This document shows positions 18,985 to 28,513 of a DNA stretch of 64,000 bases, piece after piece (positions within the stretch are counted from its first letter, which is position 1; each line of letters begins with the position of its first letter). The translations under genes and the position numbers were made by a program. The stretch comes from Paracoccaceae bacterium (GTDB lineage Bacteria; Pseudomonadota; Alphaproteobacteria; Rhodobacterales; Rhodobacteraceae), in contig JANZZL010000021.1 of assembly GCA_026419405.1 (NCBI GenBank), forward strand, positions 1 through 64,000, read 5' to 3'. The notes beneath the pieces are model-generated. The model saw only the letters and a program-made list of their open reading frames with translations. It did not search any database and had not been told where the DNA came from.

Positions 18985-19188
18985 ATGAAGGCCTACAGAC
19001 TGCTGACCGACGACGACACCTCGGCCTTCTGCCACAAGGTCACCGAAGCGCTTTCGAAGGGCTGGGAGCTGCACGGATCCCCCGCCTACGCCTTCGACGC
19101 CGCCACGGGGAAGATGCGCTGCGCGCAGGCCGTGACCAAGGAGGTGGACTGCCACTATTCCCCCGACCTCAAGCTCGGCCAGCTCTGA
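18985..19188 (+). CDS. DUF1737 protein, 67 aa
   Basis: This small soluble protein has the DUF1737 pattern: YRLLTDDDTSAFCHKVTEAL, then KGWELHGSP and a C-terminal CAQAVTKEV. Its stop and the mch start overlap by one base (TGATG), so the two are translationally coupled. The function is unknown; constant linkage to mch in this order, which I recall from Rhodobacter, suggests a role near acyl-CoA metabolism. Confidence 0.85.
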   Translation: MKAYRLLTDDDTSAFCHKVTEALSKGWELHGSPAYAFDAATGKMRCAQAVTKEVDCHYSPDLKLGQL

Positions 19189-20219
19189 TGAAGACCGGCG
19201 CCGGCCGCTTCTTCGAGGACTACCGGGTGGGCGAGACGATCTGCCACGCGGTGCCGCGAACCCTCTCGGGCGGCGAGCGGGCGCTCTACCACGCGCTCTA
19301 CCCCGCCCGCCATGCGCTTCACTCCTCGGACGCGTTCGCGCGGACCTGCGGCCTTGCCGCCGCGCCGCTCGACGACCTGCTGGTGTTCCATACCGTGTTC
19401 GGGAAGACGGTGCCCGACGTCTCGCTCAATGCCGTGGCGAACCTGGGCTACGCCGAGGGCCGATGGCTGGCGGCGGTCTACCCCGGCGCCACGCTGACCG
19501 CGACCTCCGAGGTGATCGGCCTGCGCGAGACGTCGAACGGCAAGGCGGGGGTCGTCTGGGTGCGCACGACCGGGCGCGACCAGTCGGACCGGCCGGTGCT
19601 GGAGTATGTCCGCTGGGTGATGGTGCGCAAGCGCGATCCGTCCGCGACGGCAGGCGGAACCGTCGTCCCCACGCTCATGCCCTCGGTGCCGCCGGACCGT
19701 CTCGTCGTCCCGGCGGGCCTCGACTTCACCCGCTACGACTTCGCCCTGGCGGGCGAGCCGCACCGCTGGTCGGACTATGCGGTCGGCGAGCGGATCGACC
19801 ACGTCGATGCGGTGACCGTGGAGGAGGCCGAGCACATGCTCGCCACCCGCCTGTGGCAGAACACCTCCCGGGTGCATTTCGATGCGACGGCGCGCGAGGA
19901 CGGACGTCGCCTGGTCTATGGCGGCCACGTCATCAGCCTCGCCCGGGCGCTCAGTTTCAACGGCCTCGCCAACGCGCAGGTCATCGTCGCGCTCAACGGC
20001 GGCACCCATGCCAACCCCTGCTTCGCGGGCGACACCGTCCGGGCATGGAGCGAGGTGCTCGACCGTGCCGAGACGACGGCGCCCGGCGTCGGCGCGCTGC
20101 GTCTGCGCCTCGTGGCCGTGAAGGCCGGCGCGCCGCCCTTCGCCCTGAAGGATCCCGAAGGCAGGTATCTGCCCGACGTGCTCCTCGACCTCGACTACTG
20201 GGCGCTGGTTCCGCTCTGA
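19188..20219 (+). CDS. mch: Mesaconyl-CoA hydratase (beta-methylmalyl-CoA dehydratase)
   Basis: The 343-residue protein has two MaoC-like hot-dog domains: an N-terminal one (RFFEDYRVGETICHAVPRTL...) and a second beginning near residue 190 (RWSDYAVGERIDH) with GGHVISLARALSFNGLAN. Length and order match Mch of the ethylmalonyl-CoA pathway, which hydrates mesaconyl-C1-CoA to beta-methylmalyl-CoA. It is coupled to DUF1737 upstream, with mcl2 earlier and sdhC 200 bases later. Glyoxylate and propionyl-CoA arise next in the pathway. Confidence 0.9.
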   Translation: MKTGAGRFFEDYRVGETICHAVPRTLSGGERALYHALYPARHALHSSDAFARTCGLAAAPLDDLLVFHTVFGKTVPDVSLNAVANLGYAEGRWLAAVYPGATLTATSEVIGLRETSNGKAGVVWVRTTGRDQSDRPVLEYVRWVMVRKRDPSATAGGTVVPTLMPSVPPDRLVVPAGLDFTRYDFALAGEPHRWSDYAVGERIDHVDAVTVEEAEHMLATRLWQNTSRVHFDATAREDGRRLVYGGHVISLARALSFNGLANAQVIVALNGGTHANPCFAGDTVRAWSEVLDRAETTAPGVGALRLRLVAVKAGAPPFALKDPEGRYLPDVLLDLDYWALVPL

Positions 20220-20251
20220 CCTGGCACCCGGCAGGCGCGGGGCAGACCTCA

Positions 20252-20282
20252 TGTGATCACGAATTTCCGCGCCGTGATCACA
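20252..20282. promoter_or_regulatory. Twin GTGATCAC inverted repeat upstream of sdhC, candidate operator
   Basis: TGTGATCACG (20252-20261) and its exact reverse complement CGTGATCACA (20273-20282) form a perfect 10-bp inverted repeat around an 11-bp spacer. Each arm contains the palindrome GTGATCAC, and the two palindrome centres are 21 bp apart, two helical turns. The site lies 138 bases before the sdhC ATG in a 200-base gap. This arrangement suits cooperative binding of two dimers. The regulator is unknown. Confidence 0.55.
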
Positions 20283-20419
20283 TCACGCACTTTTCCGTTC
20301 GCTGCAGCCGCAAACCGGGTCCGCGCCGCCTCTGGCGGCGTGACAGCGCGCAGAATTCGGCTATGGATAGGCCGAAGCCGACGACAAGGCACCTCGGAAG
20401 ACGCGAAGGGAACCGACCG

Positions 20420-20809
20420 ATGGCCGATGTGAACCGGGGCAACCGGCCCCTCTCGCCGTTCATGCTGGGCAGGTATTACCGGTTCCAGCTCACCTCGGTG
20501 ACCTCGATCCTGACGCGGATCACCGGCAATGCGCTGATCGTGGGCGCCCTCCTCTTCGTCTGGTGGCTGCTGGCCGCCGCCTCCGGCCCCGGGCACTTCG
20601 CCCTGGCGAACTCCGTGATCACGTCGTGGTTCGGGGATCTCGTCCTGCTCGGATCCCTCTGGGCGCTCTGGTATCACGCGCTGGCCGGCCTGCGGCACCT
20701 CTACTGGGACAGCGGCCGCGGGCTCGACGTCCCCACCGCCGAGCGGCTCGGAATCGGCGTCATCGCCGGCTCCGTGGCGCTCACCGTGCTGACCGTCCTC
20801 GTCGTGTGA
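20420..20809 (+). CDS. sdhC: Succinate dehydrogenase cytochrome b556 subunit
   Basis: The 129-residue membrane protein has the SdhC signature RPLSPFMLGRYYRFQLTSVTSILTRITG (in parts) and three transmembrane helices. A histidine in LWALWYHALAGLRHLYWD is the probable heme b ligand. It anchors SdhAB in the cytoplasmic membrane and forms part of the quinone site. It heads the sdhC-sdhD-sdhA run, with 8 bases before sdhD. Confidence 0.95.
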   Translation: MADVNRGNRPLSPFMLGRYYRFQLTSVTSILTRITGNALIVGALLFVWWLLAAASGPGHFALANSVITSWFGDLVLLGSLWALWYHALAGLRHLYWDSGRGLDVPTAERLGIGVIAGSVALTVLTVLVV

Positions 20810-20817
20810 GGCCCGCC

Positions 20818-21189
20818 ATGCGCTACCTGACCGACCGCAAGCGCGCCGCCGGCCTCGGCTCGGCCAAGACCGGAACCGAACACTTCTGGCAGATGCAGGT
20901 GAGTTCCGCCGCCCTGCTGATCCTGGTGCCGCTCTTCGTCTTCGTCGTGGGGCCGCTCATCGGCCGGAGCCACGCCGAGGTCGTCGCCGCCTTCGCCCGC
21001 CCCGTTCCGGCCATCGTCACCGGCCTGACCCTGGCCGTGGGGCTCGTGCATTTCCGCATGGGCGCGCAGGTGGCGATCGAGGATTACACCGGCGGCCTGA
21101 CCCGCCGGCTGCTCATCGTCGCCGTCGTCTGCCTCGCCTACGGCGCCCTGGCGGCGGGCCTCTTCGCGCTTGTCCGCCTCGCCCTCTGA
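20818..21189 (+). CDS. sdhD: Succinate dehydrogenase hydrophobic membrane anchor
   Basis: The 123-residue anchor has three membrane helices and the motif [17 protein letters not shown], with the second heme-ligand histidine and the conserved D-Y of the quinone pocket. The N-terminus [20 protein letters not shown] is typical of alphaproteobacterial SdhD. It lies 8 bases after sdhC and 10 before sdhA, so the three are one operon. Confidence 0.95.
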   Translation: MRYLTDRKRAAGLGSAKTGTEHFWQMQVSSAALLILVPLFVFVVGPLIGRSHAEVVAAFARPVPAIVTGLTLAVGLVHFRMGAQVAIEDYTGGLTRRLLIVAVVCLAYGALAAGLFALVRLAL

Positions 21190-21199
21190 AAGGTTGCGC

Positions 21200-23005
21200 A
21201 TGTCCGCCTACGAGATCGAGCATCATCTCTACGACGTGGTCGTCGTCGGCGCCGGGGGGTCGGGCCTCCGCGCGACGCTCGGCATGGCCGAGCAGGGGCT
21301 GCGGACCGCCTGCATCACCAAGGTGTTCCCGACCCGCAGCCACACGGTGGCCGCGCAGGGTGGCATCGCCGCCTCGCTCGGCAACATGGGCCCTGATCAC
21401 TGGCACTGGCACATGTACGACACGGTGAAGGGCTCGGACTGGCTGGGCGACACCGACGCGATGGAATACCTCGCCCGCGAGGCCCCCAAGGCGGTCTACG
21501 AGCTCGAGCACTACGGCGTGCCCTTCTCCCGCACCGAGGACGGCCGCATCTACCAGCGCCCCTTCGGCGGCCACACCACCCAGTTCGGCGAGGGGCCGCC
21601 GGTGCAGCGCACCTGCGCCGCCGCCGACCGCACGGGTCATGCCATCCTGCACACGCTCTACGGCCAGTCGCTCAAGCAGAAGGCCGAGTTCTACATCGAG
21701 TACTTCGCCATCGACCTCATCATGTCGGAGGACGGCATCTGCCAGGGCGTGCTGGCCTGGAAGCTCGACGACGGCACGCTGCACGCCTTCAACGCCAAGA
21801 TGACCGTGCTGGCGACCGGCGGCTACGGCCGGGCCTACTTCTCGGCGGCCTCGGCCCATCCCTGCACCGGCGACGGCGGCGGCATGGTCGCGCGGCAGGG
21901 CCTGCCCCTGCAGGACATGGAGTTCGTCCAGTTCCACCCCACCGGAATCTACGGTGCGGGCTGCCTGATCACCGAGGGCGCGCGCGGCGAGGGCGGCTAT
22001 CTCACCAACTCCGAGGGCGAACGCTTCATGGAGCGCTACGCCCCCACCTACAAGGACCTCGCCAGCCGCGACGTGGTCAGCCGCTGCATGACGATCGAGA
22101 TCCGCGAGGGCCGCGGCGTCGGCAAGCACAAGGACCACATCCACCTGCACCTCAACCACCTGCCGCCCGAAACCCTGCACGAGCGCCTGCCCGGCATCAG
22201 CGAAAGCGCCCGCATCTTCGCCGGGGTGGACGTGACGAAGGAACCGATCCCGGTCCTGCCCACGGTGCACTACAACATGGGCGGGATCCCGACCAACTAC
22301 TGGGGCGAGGTCCTGAACCCCACGCCGGACGACCCCGACCGCGTCTCGCCCGGCCTCATGGCAGTCGGCGAGGCGGGCTGCGCCAGCGTGCACGGCGCGA
22401 ACCGCCTGGGGTCGAATTCCCTCATCGACCTCGTCGTGTTCGGCCGGGCCGCGGCGATCCGCGCGGGCAAGGTCGTCAGGCCCGAGGAGCCCAACCCCGA
22501 GCTGAACCGCGCCTCGCTCGAGGCCGCGCTCGACCGCTTCGACCGGCTGCGCCACGCCAACGGCACGGTTCCCACCGCCGAACTGCGGCTCGAGATGCAG
22601 AAGACGATGCAGTCCGACGCCGCGGTGTTCCGCTCCTCCCGGACGCTCGCCGAGGGCGTGGCGAAGATGGCCGCCGTCGCCGCCAGGATGGACGACCTCA
22701 AGGTGACGGACCGCTCGCTGATCTGGAACTCCGACCTGATGGAGACGCTGGAACTCGCCAACCTCATGCCGAACGCCCTGGCGACGATCGTCTCGGCCGA
22801 GGCCAGGCACGAGAGCCGCGGCGCCCATGCGCACGAGGACTATCCCGAACGCGACGACGCAAACTGGCGCAAGCACACCCTGGCCTGGGTCGAGGGAACC
22901 TCGGTGAGGCTCGGCTACCGCCCGGTGCACACCGAGCCGCTCACGCCGCAGTCCGAGGGCGGGATCGACCCGCAGAAGATCGCGCCCAAGGCGCGGGTCT
23001 ACTGA
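21200..23005 (+). CDS. sdhA: Succinate dehydrogenase flavoprotein subunit
   Basis: The 601-residue flavoprotein has the FAD-binding [18 protein letters not shown], the covalent FAD histidine H48 in [11 protein letters not shown], and the active-site region [21 protein letters not shown]. It oxidises succinate to fumarate in complex II of the TCA cycle and respiratory chain. A longer frame starts 30 bases earlier, but GAAAGG before 21200 and homology support this ATG. Its stop overlaps the start of the next gene by one base (TGATG). Confidence 0.97.
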   Translation: MSAYEIEHHLYDVVVVGAGGSGLRATLGMAEQGLRTACITKVFPTRSHTVAAQGGIAASLGNMGPDHWHWHMYDTVKGSDWLGDTDAMEYLAREAPKAVYELEHYGVPFSRTEDGRIYQRPFGGHTTQFGEGPPVQRTCAAADRTGHAILHTLYGQSLKQKAEFYIEYFAIDLIMSEDGICQGVLAWKLDDGTLHAFNAKMTVLATGGYGRAYFSAASAHPCTGDGGGMVARQGLPLQDMEFVQFHPTGIYGAGCLITEGARGEGGYLTNSEGERFMERYAPTYKDLASRDVVSRCMTIEIREGRGVGKHKDHIHLHLNHLPPETLHERLPGISESARIFAGVDVTKEPIPVLPTVHYNMGGIPTNYWGEVLNPTPDDPDRVSPGLMAVGEAGCASVHGANRLGSNSLIDLVVFGRAAAIRAGKVVRPEEPNPELNRASLEAALDRFDRLRHANGTVPTAELRLEMQKTMQSDAAVFRSSRTLAEGVAKMAAVAARMDDLKVTDRSLIWNSDLMETLELANLMPNALATIVSAEARHESRGAHAHEDYPERDDANWRKHTLAWVEGTSVRLGYRPVHTEPLTPQSEGGIDPQKIAPKARVY

Positions 23006-24697
23006 TGGCGCGGCGCCGCCGCGCGCCCCGCGGCAGCAGGAGGCGCCCGGCGGATGCCGCGCCGGGGCCGGTGACGGGGCAAGCCGCTGCCGCAGGGCCA
23101 CCGATGCGCCGGGTGGCCGGCCTCGACTACCTCGAGTACCTGCGCCGGCTCCATGCCGAGCGGCAGCCCGCATGGTATCTCGAGATCGGAACCCGGACGG
23201 GGCGCAGCCTTGCGCTGTCGCGAGCCCGGTCCATCGCGATCGACCCCCGGTTCCGCCTCGCCGCCGACGCGGTGGGCGGCAAGCCCGAGCTGCATCTCTT
23301 CCAGATGACCAGCGACGACGTCTTCCGGCAGGGGCACCTGGAGAGGCTGGATGCGGCGATCGACCTCGCGTTCCTCGACGGGATGCACCGCTACGAGTTC
23401 CTGCTGCGGGACTTCATGAACACCGAGCGGTTCATGGCACCGGGCGGAGAGATCCTGCTGCACGACTGCGTGCCCTGGTGCCGGGCCATGACCGTCCGCG
23501 ACCAGGCGGACTGCCCGATCCCGCAGTGGACCGGCGATGTCTGGAAGCTGGTCCCGATCCTGAGGACCTACCGGCCCGACCTGCGCGTGACCGTTCTGGA
23601 TTGCGCCCCGACCGGCCTCGTCTCGGTCACCGGTCTCGACCCCGGCAACCGGGAGCTGTTCCGCCGCTACGACGAGATCATCGCCGCGTTCGACGCGCGC
23701 GACGATGTCGAGGCGACGGTGAACGCCTTCGAACTCGTCCCCGTCGCACCGGTGACGCCGGGTGCCGCCGCGCCCGCCCTGGCCGGGCGGGGCGGGCTCG
23801 CCTTCGCCATCCAGACGCCCGTCCCCCGCCCGCGCGGCCAGCGGACCTGGGGCGACTACCACTTCGCGCTGGGCCTCGCGCAGGCGTTCGAACGCCAGGG
23901 CGTGCCCGCCCGCGTGCAGACCCGCAAGCACTGGGGCCAGGTCGGGCATCCGGGCGAGATCGACCTCGTCATCCGCGGGGTGGCCCCATACCAGAAACGC
24001 GCCGGCCACAGGCTGATCTACTGGATGATCTCGCAGAGCGGCGAGGACTTCCTGCCCGAGCTCGACGCCGCCGACCACGTCTTTGCGGCCGGCGAGCCGG
24101 CCCGCGCCTGGCTTGCCGGCAGGCTCGGGGCAGAGCGGGTGACGCTCCTGCCGCAGGCCTTCGACGCGGGCCGCATGTATCCGCCCGAGCCGCAGGCCCC
24201 CCGCTCGGGCCGCCTCTTCGTCGGCATCGCGCGCCGGTTCATGCGGCCAATCGTCGGCTACAGCCTTGCCAGCGACATCGAGATCGAGCTCTGGGGCAGC
24301 GGCTGGGAGGAGAGCCCCGCCGCGAAGTGGCTGCGCGGCGGAAGAATCGAGAACGAGGATCTCGGCGGGCATTACCGGCGCGCCGCCGTCGTCCTGTGCG
24401 ACCACACCCCCCTGATGCGCAAATGGGGCCTGACCTCGAACCGGATCTTCGACGCACTGGCCTGCGCAGCACCGGTCGTCAGCGACGATGTCGCGTGGAT
24501 CCCCCCCCGACCTGCGCGACTTCGTGCATGTCGCACGTTCGGCCGAGGACTTCCCGCGGGCGGTGGCAGAGGCCGAGGCGGAAGGCGCCGACCGGCAGCA
24601 GGCGCGCCACGGGCTGGCCGTTGCCATGCGCGAAAGGCACAGCTTCGATGCCCGGGCCGCCGCCATCATCGCAAGGGCACAGGAGCTGGTCGGATGA
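23005..24697 (+). CDS. Methyltransferase-glycosyltransferase fusion, frameshifted at a poly-C run
   Basis: The frame from 23005 encodes a class I SAM-methyltransferase-like domain (about residues 35-215; YLEIGTRTGRS, FLDGMHRYEFLLRDFM, LLHDCVPW) followed by a CgeB/GT4-like glycosyltransferase domain (about 260-500; WGSGWEES, NRIFDALACAAPVVSDD). At a run of eight C (24501-24508) the reading leaves the homologous frame. With seven C it would continue PPDLRDFVHVARSAEDF and end at 24697 after 563 residues; as given, the frame reads on to 24723 with an Arg/Gly-rich tail. The first ~33 residues are low-complexity, so M34 (23104) is an alternative start. It could be a sequencing error, slippage control or a broken gene. 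Confidence 0.75.
24501..24508 (+). repeat. Homopolymeric C8 tract at the frameshift
   Basis: Eight consecutive C residues follow the codons for VAWI in the glycosyltransferase domain. One fewer C restores the homologous frame. Mononucleotide runs like this are prone to replication slippage and to read errors. Confidence 0.85.
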
Positions 24698-24865
24698 CGG
24701 CGGCCGGGCGCGATGCGGCATGACCGGTCGCGGGCCCGGCGGATCGCCGCGACCCGGCCGGCGCCGCAGGCGGCGGGCCTTGCGGAGGGCCCGCGCCGCA
24801 TGGCGCGCGCGTGCCGCCGCCCGGCCCCGGCCCGGCGCGGCCGCCTCGGTTCGGAGCCGGCCGCG

Positions 24866-26029
24866 ATGAACGCTGCGCAGTCCGTCGCCACGCAGGCCCT
24901 GCGCGTCGCACCGCTGGCGGTGTTCCGCGACATCGCGGTGGTTCCGACGCGGTCGATCAGGCACCGCATTCCCTGCGGCGGCCCCGTCTGGCCCGACTTC
25001 GACCGCCAGACCGGCCTGCGCCACTGCCGGTCGGGGCGACCGGTCGACCGGCCGCCGCCGCCCCCCGCCGGGCCCTGCCCGCGGATCGCCGAGCCCTGCG
25101 TCTGGGGCGGCTATCTCGAGACCTCGTTCGGCCACCTTGTCGCCGAGCATGTTCCGCGCCTGCCCTTCGCGCTCGCGGAGCGGCCCGACGATCTCTACCT
25201 GTTCACGGCGCATCCGCGCGACGACGCCGCAACCCTGCCGCCGCATGTCTGGGATGTGCTCGCCTGGCTCGGGCTCCGCCGCGAGCGGGTCTGCGTCGTC
25301 ACCGCCCCCGTGGTCGCCGCCGAACTGCGCGCCGGGCCGCAGGCAGAGATGCTCTGGCAGTCGGCGCCCGCGCCCGGCTACCTCGCCGAACTCGGCCGGA
25401 TCGCCGCGCGCAACGGGCTGGAGCCCGAACCGCGCCCCGTGCTCTACGTGACGCGGGCGGGGATGACGACGCGCGGCCAGGGCGGCCACCTCGGCGAAGG
25501 CTATCTCGTCGCGCTCCTGCGCGCGCTCGGCGTCGCGGTGATCGACCCGGCCGCGCTGCCGGTCCGGGCGCAGCTTGCCGCCTATGCGGGGGCCGCGCAT
25601 CTCGTCTTCGCCGAGGGCTCGGCGCTGCACGGCCGCCAGCTTCTCGGCTACATCGACCAGACCATCCATGTCCTGCTGCGGCGTCGCGCAAGCCGGATCG
25701 GCCGGAAGATGATCGCGGCGCGCTGCGCCCGGCTTGTCTACCACGAGACGGCCGGCGACATGCTACGCCCCGGATCGGCGCCGCGCGTGGACATCGCCTG
25801 CACGCTCTATGACCGCGACGCGCTCTTCGCCGCCTTCGCCGCCGCCGGCGTGGACCTCGCCCCGCACTGGGACGACGACGCCTGGCGCGCCGCCGCCGCC
25901 GCCGATCTGGCCGGCTGGCTTCTCCGCCACCGGCCGGCGGGGCGCGCGCTGCACCGCATCATCACCTCGCTCGCCTGGGCGGGGATCCCCTTGCCCGAGG
26001 CCGCCCTCGCCCCTAGGACCAGCGCATGA
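24866..26029 (+). CDS. Glycosyltransferase family 61-like (DUF563) protein
   Basis: The 387-residue protein has the GT61-type pattern: [20 protein letters not shown], then [20 protein letters not shown], then [14 protein letters not shown] and [12 protein letters not shown]. Family members transfer sugars to surface glycans or glycoproteins. The ATG at 24866 has GGAG 10 nt before it; the frame is open 51 codons further upstream in an Arg/Pro-rich stretch that looks non-coding. Its stop overlaps the following lipoprotein start by 4 nt. It lies within the sdh operon. Confidence 0.75.
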   Translation: MNAAQSVATQALRVAPLAVFRDIAVVPTRSIRHRIPCGGPVWPDFDRQTGLRHCRSGRPVDRPPPPPAGPCPRIAEPCVWGGYLETSFGHLVAEHVPRLPFALAERPDDLYLFTAHPRDDAATLPPHVWDVLAWLGLRRERVCVVTAPVVAAELRAGPQAEMLWQSAPAPGYLAELGRIAARNGLEPEPRPVLYVTRAGMTTRGQGGHLGEGYLVALLRALGVAVIDPAALPVRAQLAAYAGAAHLVFAEGSALHGRQLLGYIDQTIHVLLRRRASRIGRKMIAARCARLVYHETAGDMLRPGSAPRVDIACTLYDRDALFAAFAAAGVDLAPHWDDDAWRAAAAADLAGWLLRHRPAGRALHRIITSLAWAGIPLPEAALAPRTSA

Positions 26030-26388
26030 GCCCTGCATCCGGCATCGGTTTCCCCGCTCGCACGGCGCGGCTTGCCGGCCTCGCCGCCGCCCTCGCCGCT
26101 GCCCTCGGCGGCTGCGTCGAGACGCCCCCGGCCGACCTCGTCGCGCGCGCGGCGGCGAAGGAGGCCGTGCGGCCCGTGCTGCAACGGCGCCTGCCGGGGG
26201 TTCCCCTCGAACCCGCCGTCACCTGCGTGATCGACAACGCCTCGGCGGGCGAGATCCTCCGGCTTGCCCGCGCCGGCGCCGCCGGCACGCCCGATCCCGC
26301 CACCGTGGACATCGTCATCGCGGTGCTCGGCCGCCAGGGCACGATCGACTGCCTCGCCACCGACGGCCTCGCGCCGTTCCTGCGCTAG
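26026..26388 (+). CDS. Small predicted lipoprotein between the glycosyltransferases and sdhB
   Basis: The 120-residue product has a signal peptide ending in a lipobox (AALGGC, cysteine near residue 30). The mature part ([23 protein letters not shown]...) is of unknown family, with two more cysteines (VTCVIDN and TIDCLAT) that might form a disulfide. It overlaps the GT61-like gene by 4 nt and ends 20 bases before sdhB, so all are probably cotranscribed. I recall small unknown genes here in related sdh operons. Confidence 0.8.
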   Translation: MSPASGIGFPARTARLAGLAAALAAALGGCVETPPADLVARAAAKEAVRPVLQRRLPGVPLEPAVTCVIDNASAGEILRLARAGAAGTPDPATVDIVIAVLGRQGTIDCLATDGLAPFLR

Positions 26389-26408
26389 AGAAGAAGGACG
26401 CAAGCCAG

Positions 26409-27188
26409 ATGGTCCAGCTCACGCTTCCGAAGAACTCCCGGCTCCGCACCGGCAAGACCTGGCCGCGGCCCGAAGGCGCGACCAACGTGCGCAAGGTGCT
26501 GATCTACCGCTGGAATCCCGACGACGGCGAGAACCCCCGCGTCGATACCTACTTCGTCGACATGGACAGCTGCGGCCCGATGGTCCTGGACGTTCTGATC
26601 AAGATCAAGAACGAGATCGACCCGACACTGACCTTCCGCCGCTCCTGCCGCGAGGGGATCTGCGGCTCCTGCGCGATGAACATCGACGGGATCAACACGC
26701 TGGCCTGCATCTACGGGGTGGACCAGATCAGGGGCGACATCCGCATCTATCCGCTGCCGCACATGCCCGTGATCAAGGATCTCGTGCCCGATCTGACGCA
26801 TTTCTACGCCCAGCACGCCTCGATCATGCCCTGGCTCGAGACCAGGACCAACCGCCCCGCCAAGGAATGGCGGCAGTCGATCGAGGACCGCCGGAAGCTC
26901 GACGGCCTCTACGAATGCGTGATGTGCGCCTCCTGCTCGACCGCCTGCCCCAGCTACTGGTGGAACGGCGACCGCTACCTCGGCCCCGCGGCGCTGCTGC
27001 ACGCCTACCGCTGGATCATCGACAGCCGCGACGAGGCCACCGGCGAGCGGCTGGACCAGCTCGAGGATCCCTTCAAGCTCTACCGCTGCCACACGATCAT
27101 GAACTGCGCCAAGACCTGCCCCAAGGGCCTGAATCCGGCCAAGGCCATCGCCGAGATCAAGCGGATGATGCTCGAACGGGTTGTGTGA
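26409..27188 (+). CDS. sdhB: Succinate dehydrogenase iron-sulfur subunit
   Basis: The 259-residue protein has all three cluster motifs: [2Fe-2S] in [16 protein letters not shown], [4Fe-4S] in [17 protein letters not shown], and [3Fe-4S] in [17 protein letters not shown]. It carries electrons from the SdhA flavin to ubiquinone. AGAAGAAGG lies about 11 nt before the ATG. It is parted from sdhA by about 3.4 kb of three unrelated genes, though all run in the same direction with short gaps. Confidence 0.97.
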   Translation: MVQLTLPKNSRLRTGKTWPRPEGATNVRKVLIYRWNPDDGENPRVDTYFVDMDSCGPMVLDVLIKIKNEIDPTLTFRRSCREGICGSCAMNIDGINTLACIYGVDQIRGDIRIYPLPHMPVIKDLVPDLTHFYAQHASIMPWLETRTNRPAKEWRQSIEDRRKLDGLYECVMCASCSTACPSYWWNGDRYLGPAALLHAYRWIIDSRDEATGERLDQLEDPFKLYRCHTIMNCAKTCPKGLNPAKAIAEIKRMMLERVV

Positions 27189-27273
27189 CCTGCCGCAACG
27201 TTCCGGGGTCGCGCAGCTGGCGCCCCTTCCGCCCCGGCGCTAGGCTTTCCCCGCAACCAGCGGGGAGGCCACC

Positions 27274-28449
27274 ATGACCGACATCGTCATCCTGTCCGGC
27301 GCGCGCACCGCCATCGGCAGCTTCGGCGGCGCGCTCGCGCCGGTCCCGCCGATCGACCTCGCCGCGGTCGCGTCCCGGGCCGCGCTCGAGCGCGCAGGCG
27401 TGGAGGGCGCCCGGATCGGACATGTCGTCTTCGGCCACGTGATCAACACCGAGCCGCGCGACATGTATCTCTCCCGCGTCGCGGCGATGGCGGCCGGCGT
27501 GCCCGAGACGACTCCCGCGATGAACGTCAACCGCCTGTGCGGCTCGGGCGCGCAGGCGGTGGTCTCGGCGGTGCAGGCGCTCAGGCTCGGCGAGGCCGAC
27601 TTCGCGCTCGCCGGCGGCGCCGAGAGCATGAGCCGGTCGCCCTACATCCTGCCTGCCGCCCGCTGGGGCCAGAAGATGGGCGATGCCGGCGCCGCCGACA
27701 TGATGCTCGGCGCCCTCAACTGCCCGTTCGGCACCGGTCACATGGGGGTGACGGCCGAGAACGTCGCGCGCGAGCACGGCATCACGCGCGAGGCGCAGGA
27801 CGCCTTCGCCCTGGAAAGCCAGCGCCGCGCCGCCGCCGCCATTGCCGAGGGCCGGTTCCGCGCGCAGATCGTGCCGGTCGAGGTGCCGGGACGGAAGGGG
27901 CCGGTCGTGTTCGACACCGACGAGCACCCCAAGGCCACATCCGCCGAGGCGCTCGCGGGCCTCAGGCCGGTGTTCCGGAACGACGGCACGGTGACCGCCG
28001 GCAACGCCAGCGGCATCAACGACGGCGCCGCGGCGCTGGTGCTGGCCCGCGCCGACGCGGCCGCCCGCGCGGGGCTCTCGCCACGGGCCCGCATCCTCGG
28101 TTACGCCCATGCCGGCGTGCGCCCCGAGGTCATGGGCATCGGCCCGGTGCCAGCAGTCGAGGCGCTGCTCGCACGCACGGGCCTCGCTGCCGAAGACTTC
28201 GACGTGATCGAATCGAACGAGGCCTTCGCCGCCCAGGCGCTTGCCGTGAACAGGCTGCTCGGGCTCGACCCGGCCCGCGTCAACCCCAACGGCGGGGCCA
28301 TCGCGCTCGGCCACCCCGTCGGCGCCACCGGGGCGATCCTCTGCGTCAAGGCGCTGCACGAACTCGAACGCACGGGCGGCCGCCGCGCGCTGGTGACCAT
28401 GTGCATCGGCGGCGGCCAGGGCATCGCCCTGGCCTTCGAGCGCCCCTGA
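27274..28449 (+). CDS. Thiolase / acetyl-CoA C-acetyltransferase
   Basis: The 391-residue thiolase has the nucleophile C89 in [11 protein letters not shown], the histidine block [15 protein letters not shown] and the C-terminal cysteine in MCIGGGQG. It condenses or cleaves acyl-CoAs by thiolytic chemistry. It differs from a classic PhaA in context, having no phaB next to it, and it precedes an acyl-CoA dehydrogenase, suggesting a degradative role. An 85-base gap separates it from sdhB. Confidence 0.92.
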   Translation: MTDIVILSGARTAIGSFGGALAPVPPIDLAAVASRAALERAGVEGARIGHVVFGHVINTEPRDMYLSRVAAMAAGVPETTPAMNVNRLCGSGAQAVVSAVQALRLGEADFALAGGAESMSRSPYILPAARWGQKMGDAGAADMMLGALNCPFGTGHMGVTAENVAREHGITREAQDAFALESQRRAAAAIAEGRFRAQIVPVEVPGRKGPVVFDTDEHPKATSAEALAGLRPVFRNDGTVTAGNASGINDGAAALVLARADAAARAGLSPRARILGYAHAGVRPEVMGIGPVPAVEALLARTGLAAEDFDVIESNEAFAAQALAVNRLLGLDPARVNPNGGAIALGHPVGATGAILCVKALHELERTGGRRALVTMCIGGGQGIALAFERP

Positions 28450-28469
28450 GGTCGCAAACGGGCTAGGCG

Positions 28470-28487
28470 GGCCGGCCGCAGCCGGCC
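28470..28487. other. Hairpin between thiolase and acyl-CoA dehydrogenase genes
   Basis: GGCCGGC (28470-28476) pairs with GCCGGCC (28481-28487) around a CGCA loop, and CTAG words flank it. No T tract follows. It sits just before the ribosome site of the dehydrogenase gene and may be an RNA stability or attenuation element. Confidence 0.35.
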
Positions 28488-28513
28488 TAGCGTCGCCTCG
28501 GGGGGAGGCGACC

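Noticed and set aside
24713-24865. Upstream extension of the GT61-like gene by 51 codons
   Set aside because: The segment is Arg/Pro-rich low complexity, has no ribosome site at its first ATG, and the family start fits 24866.
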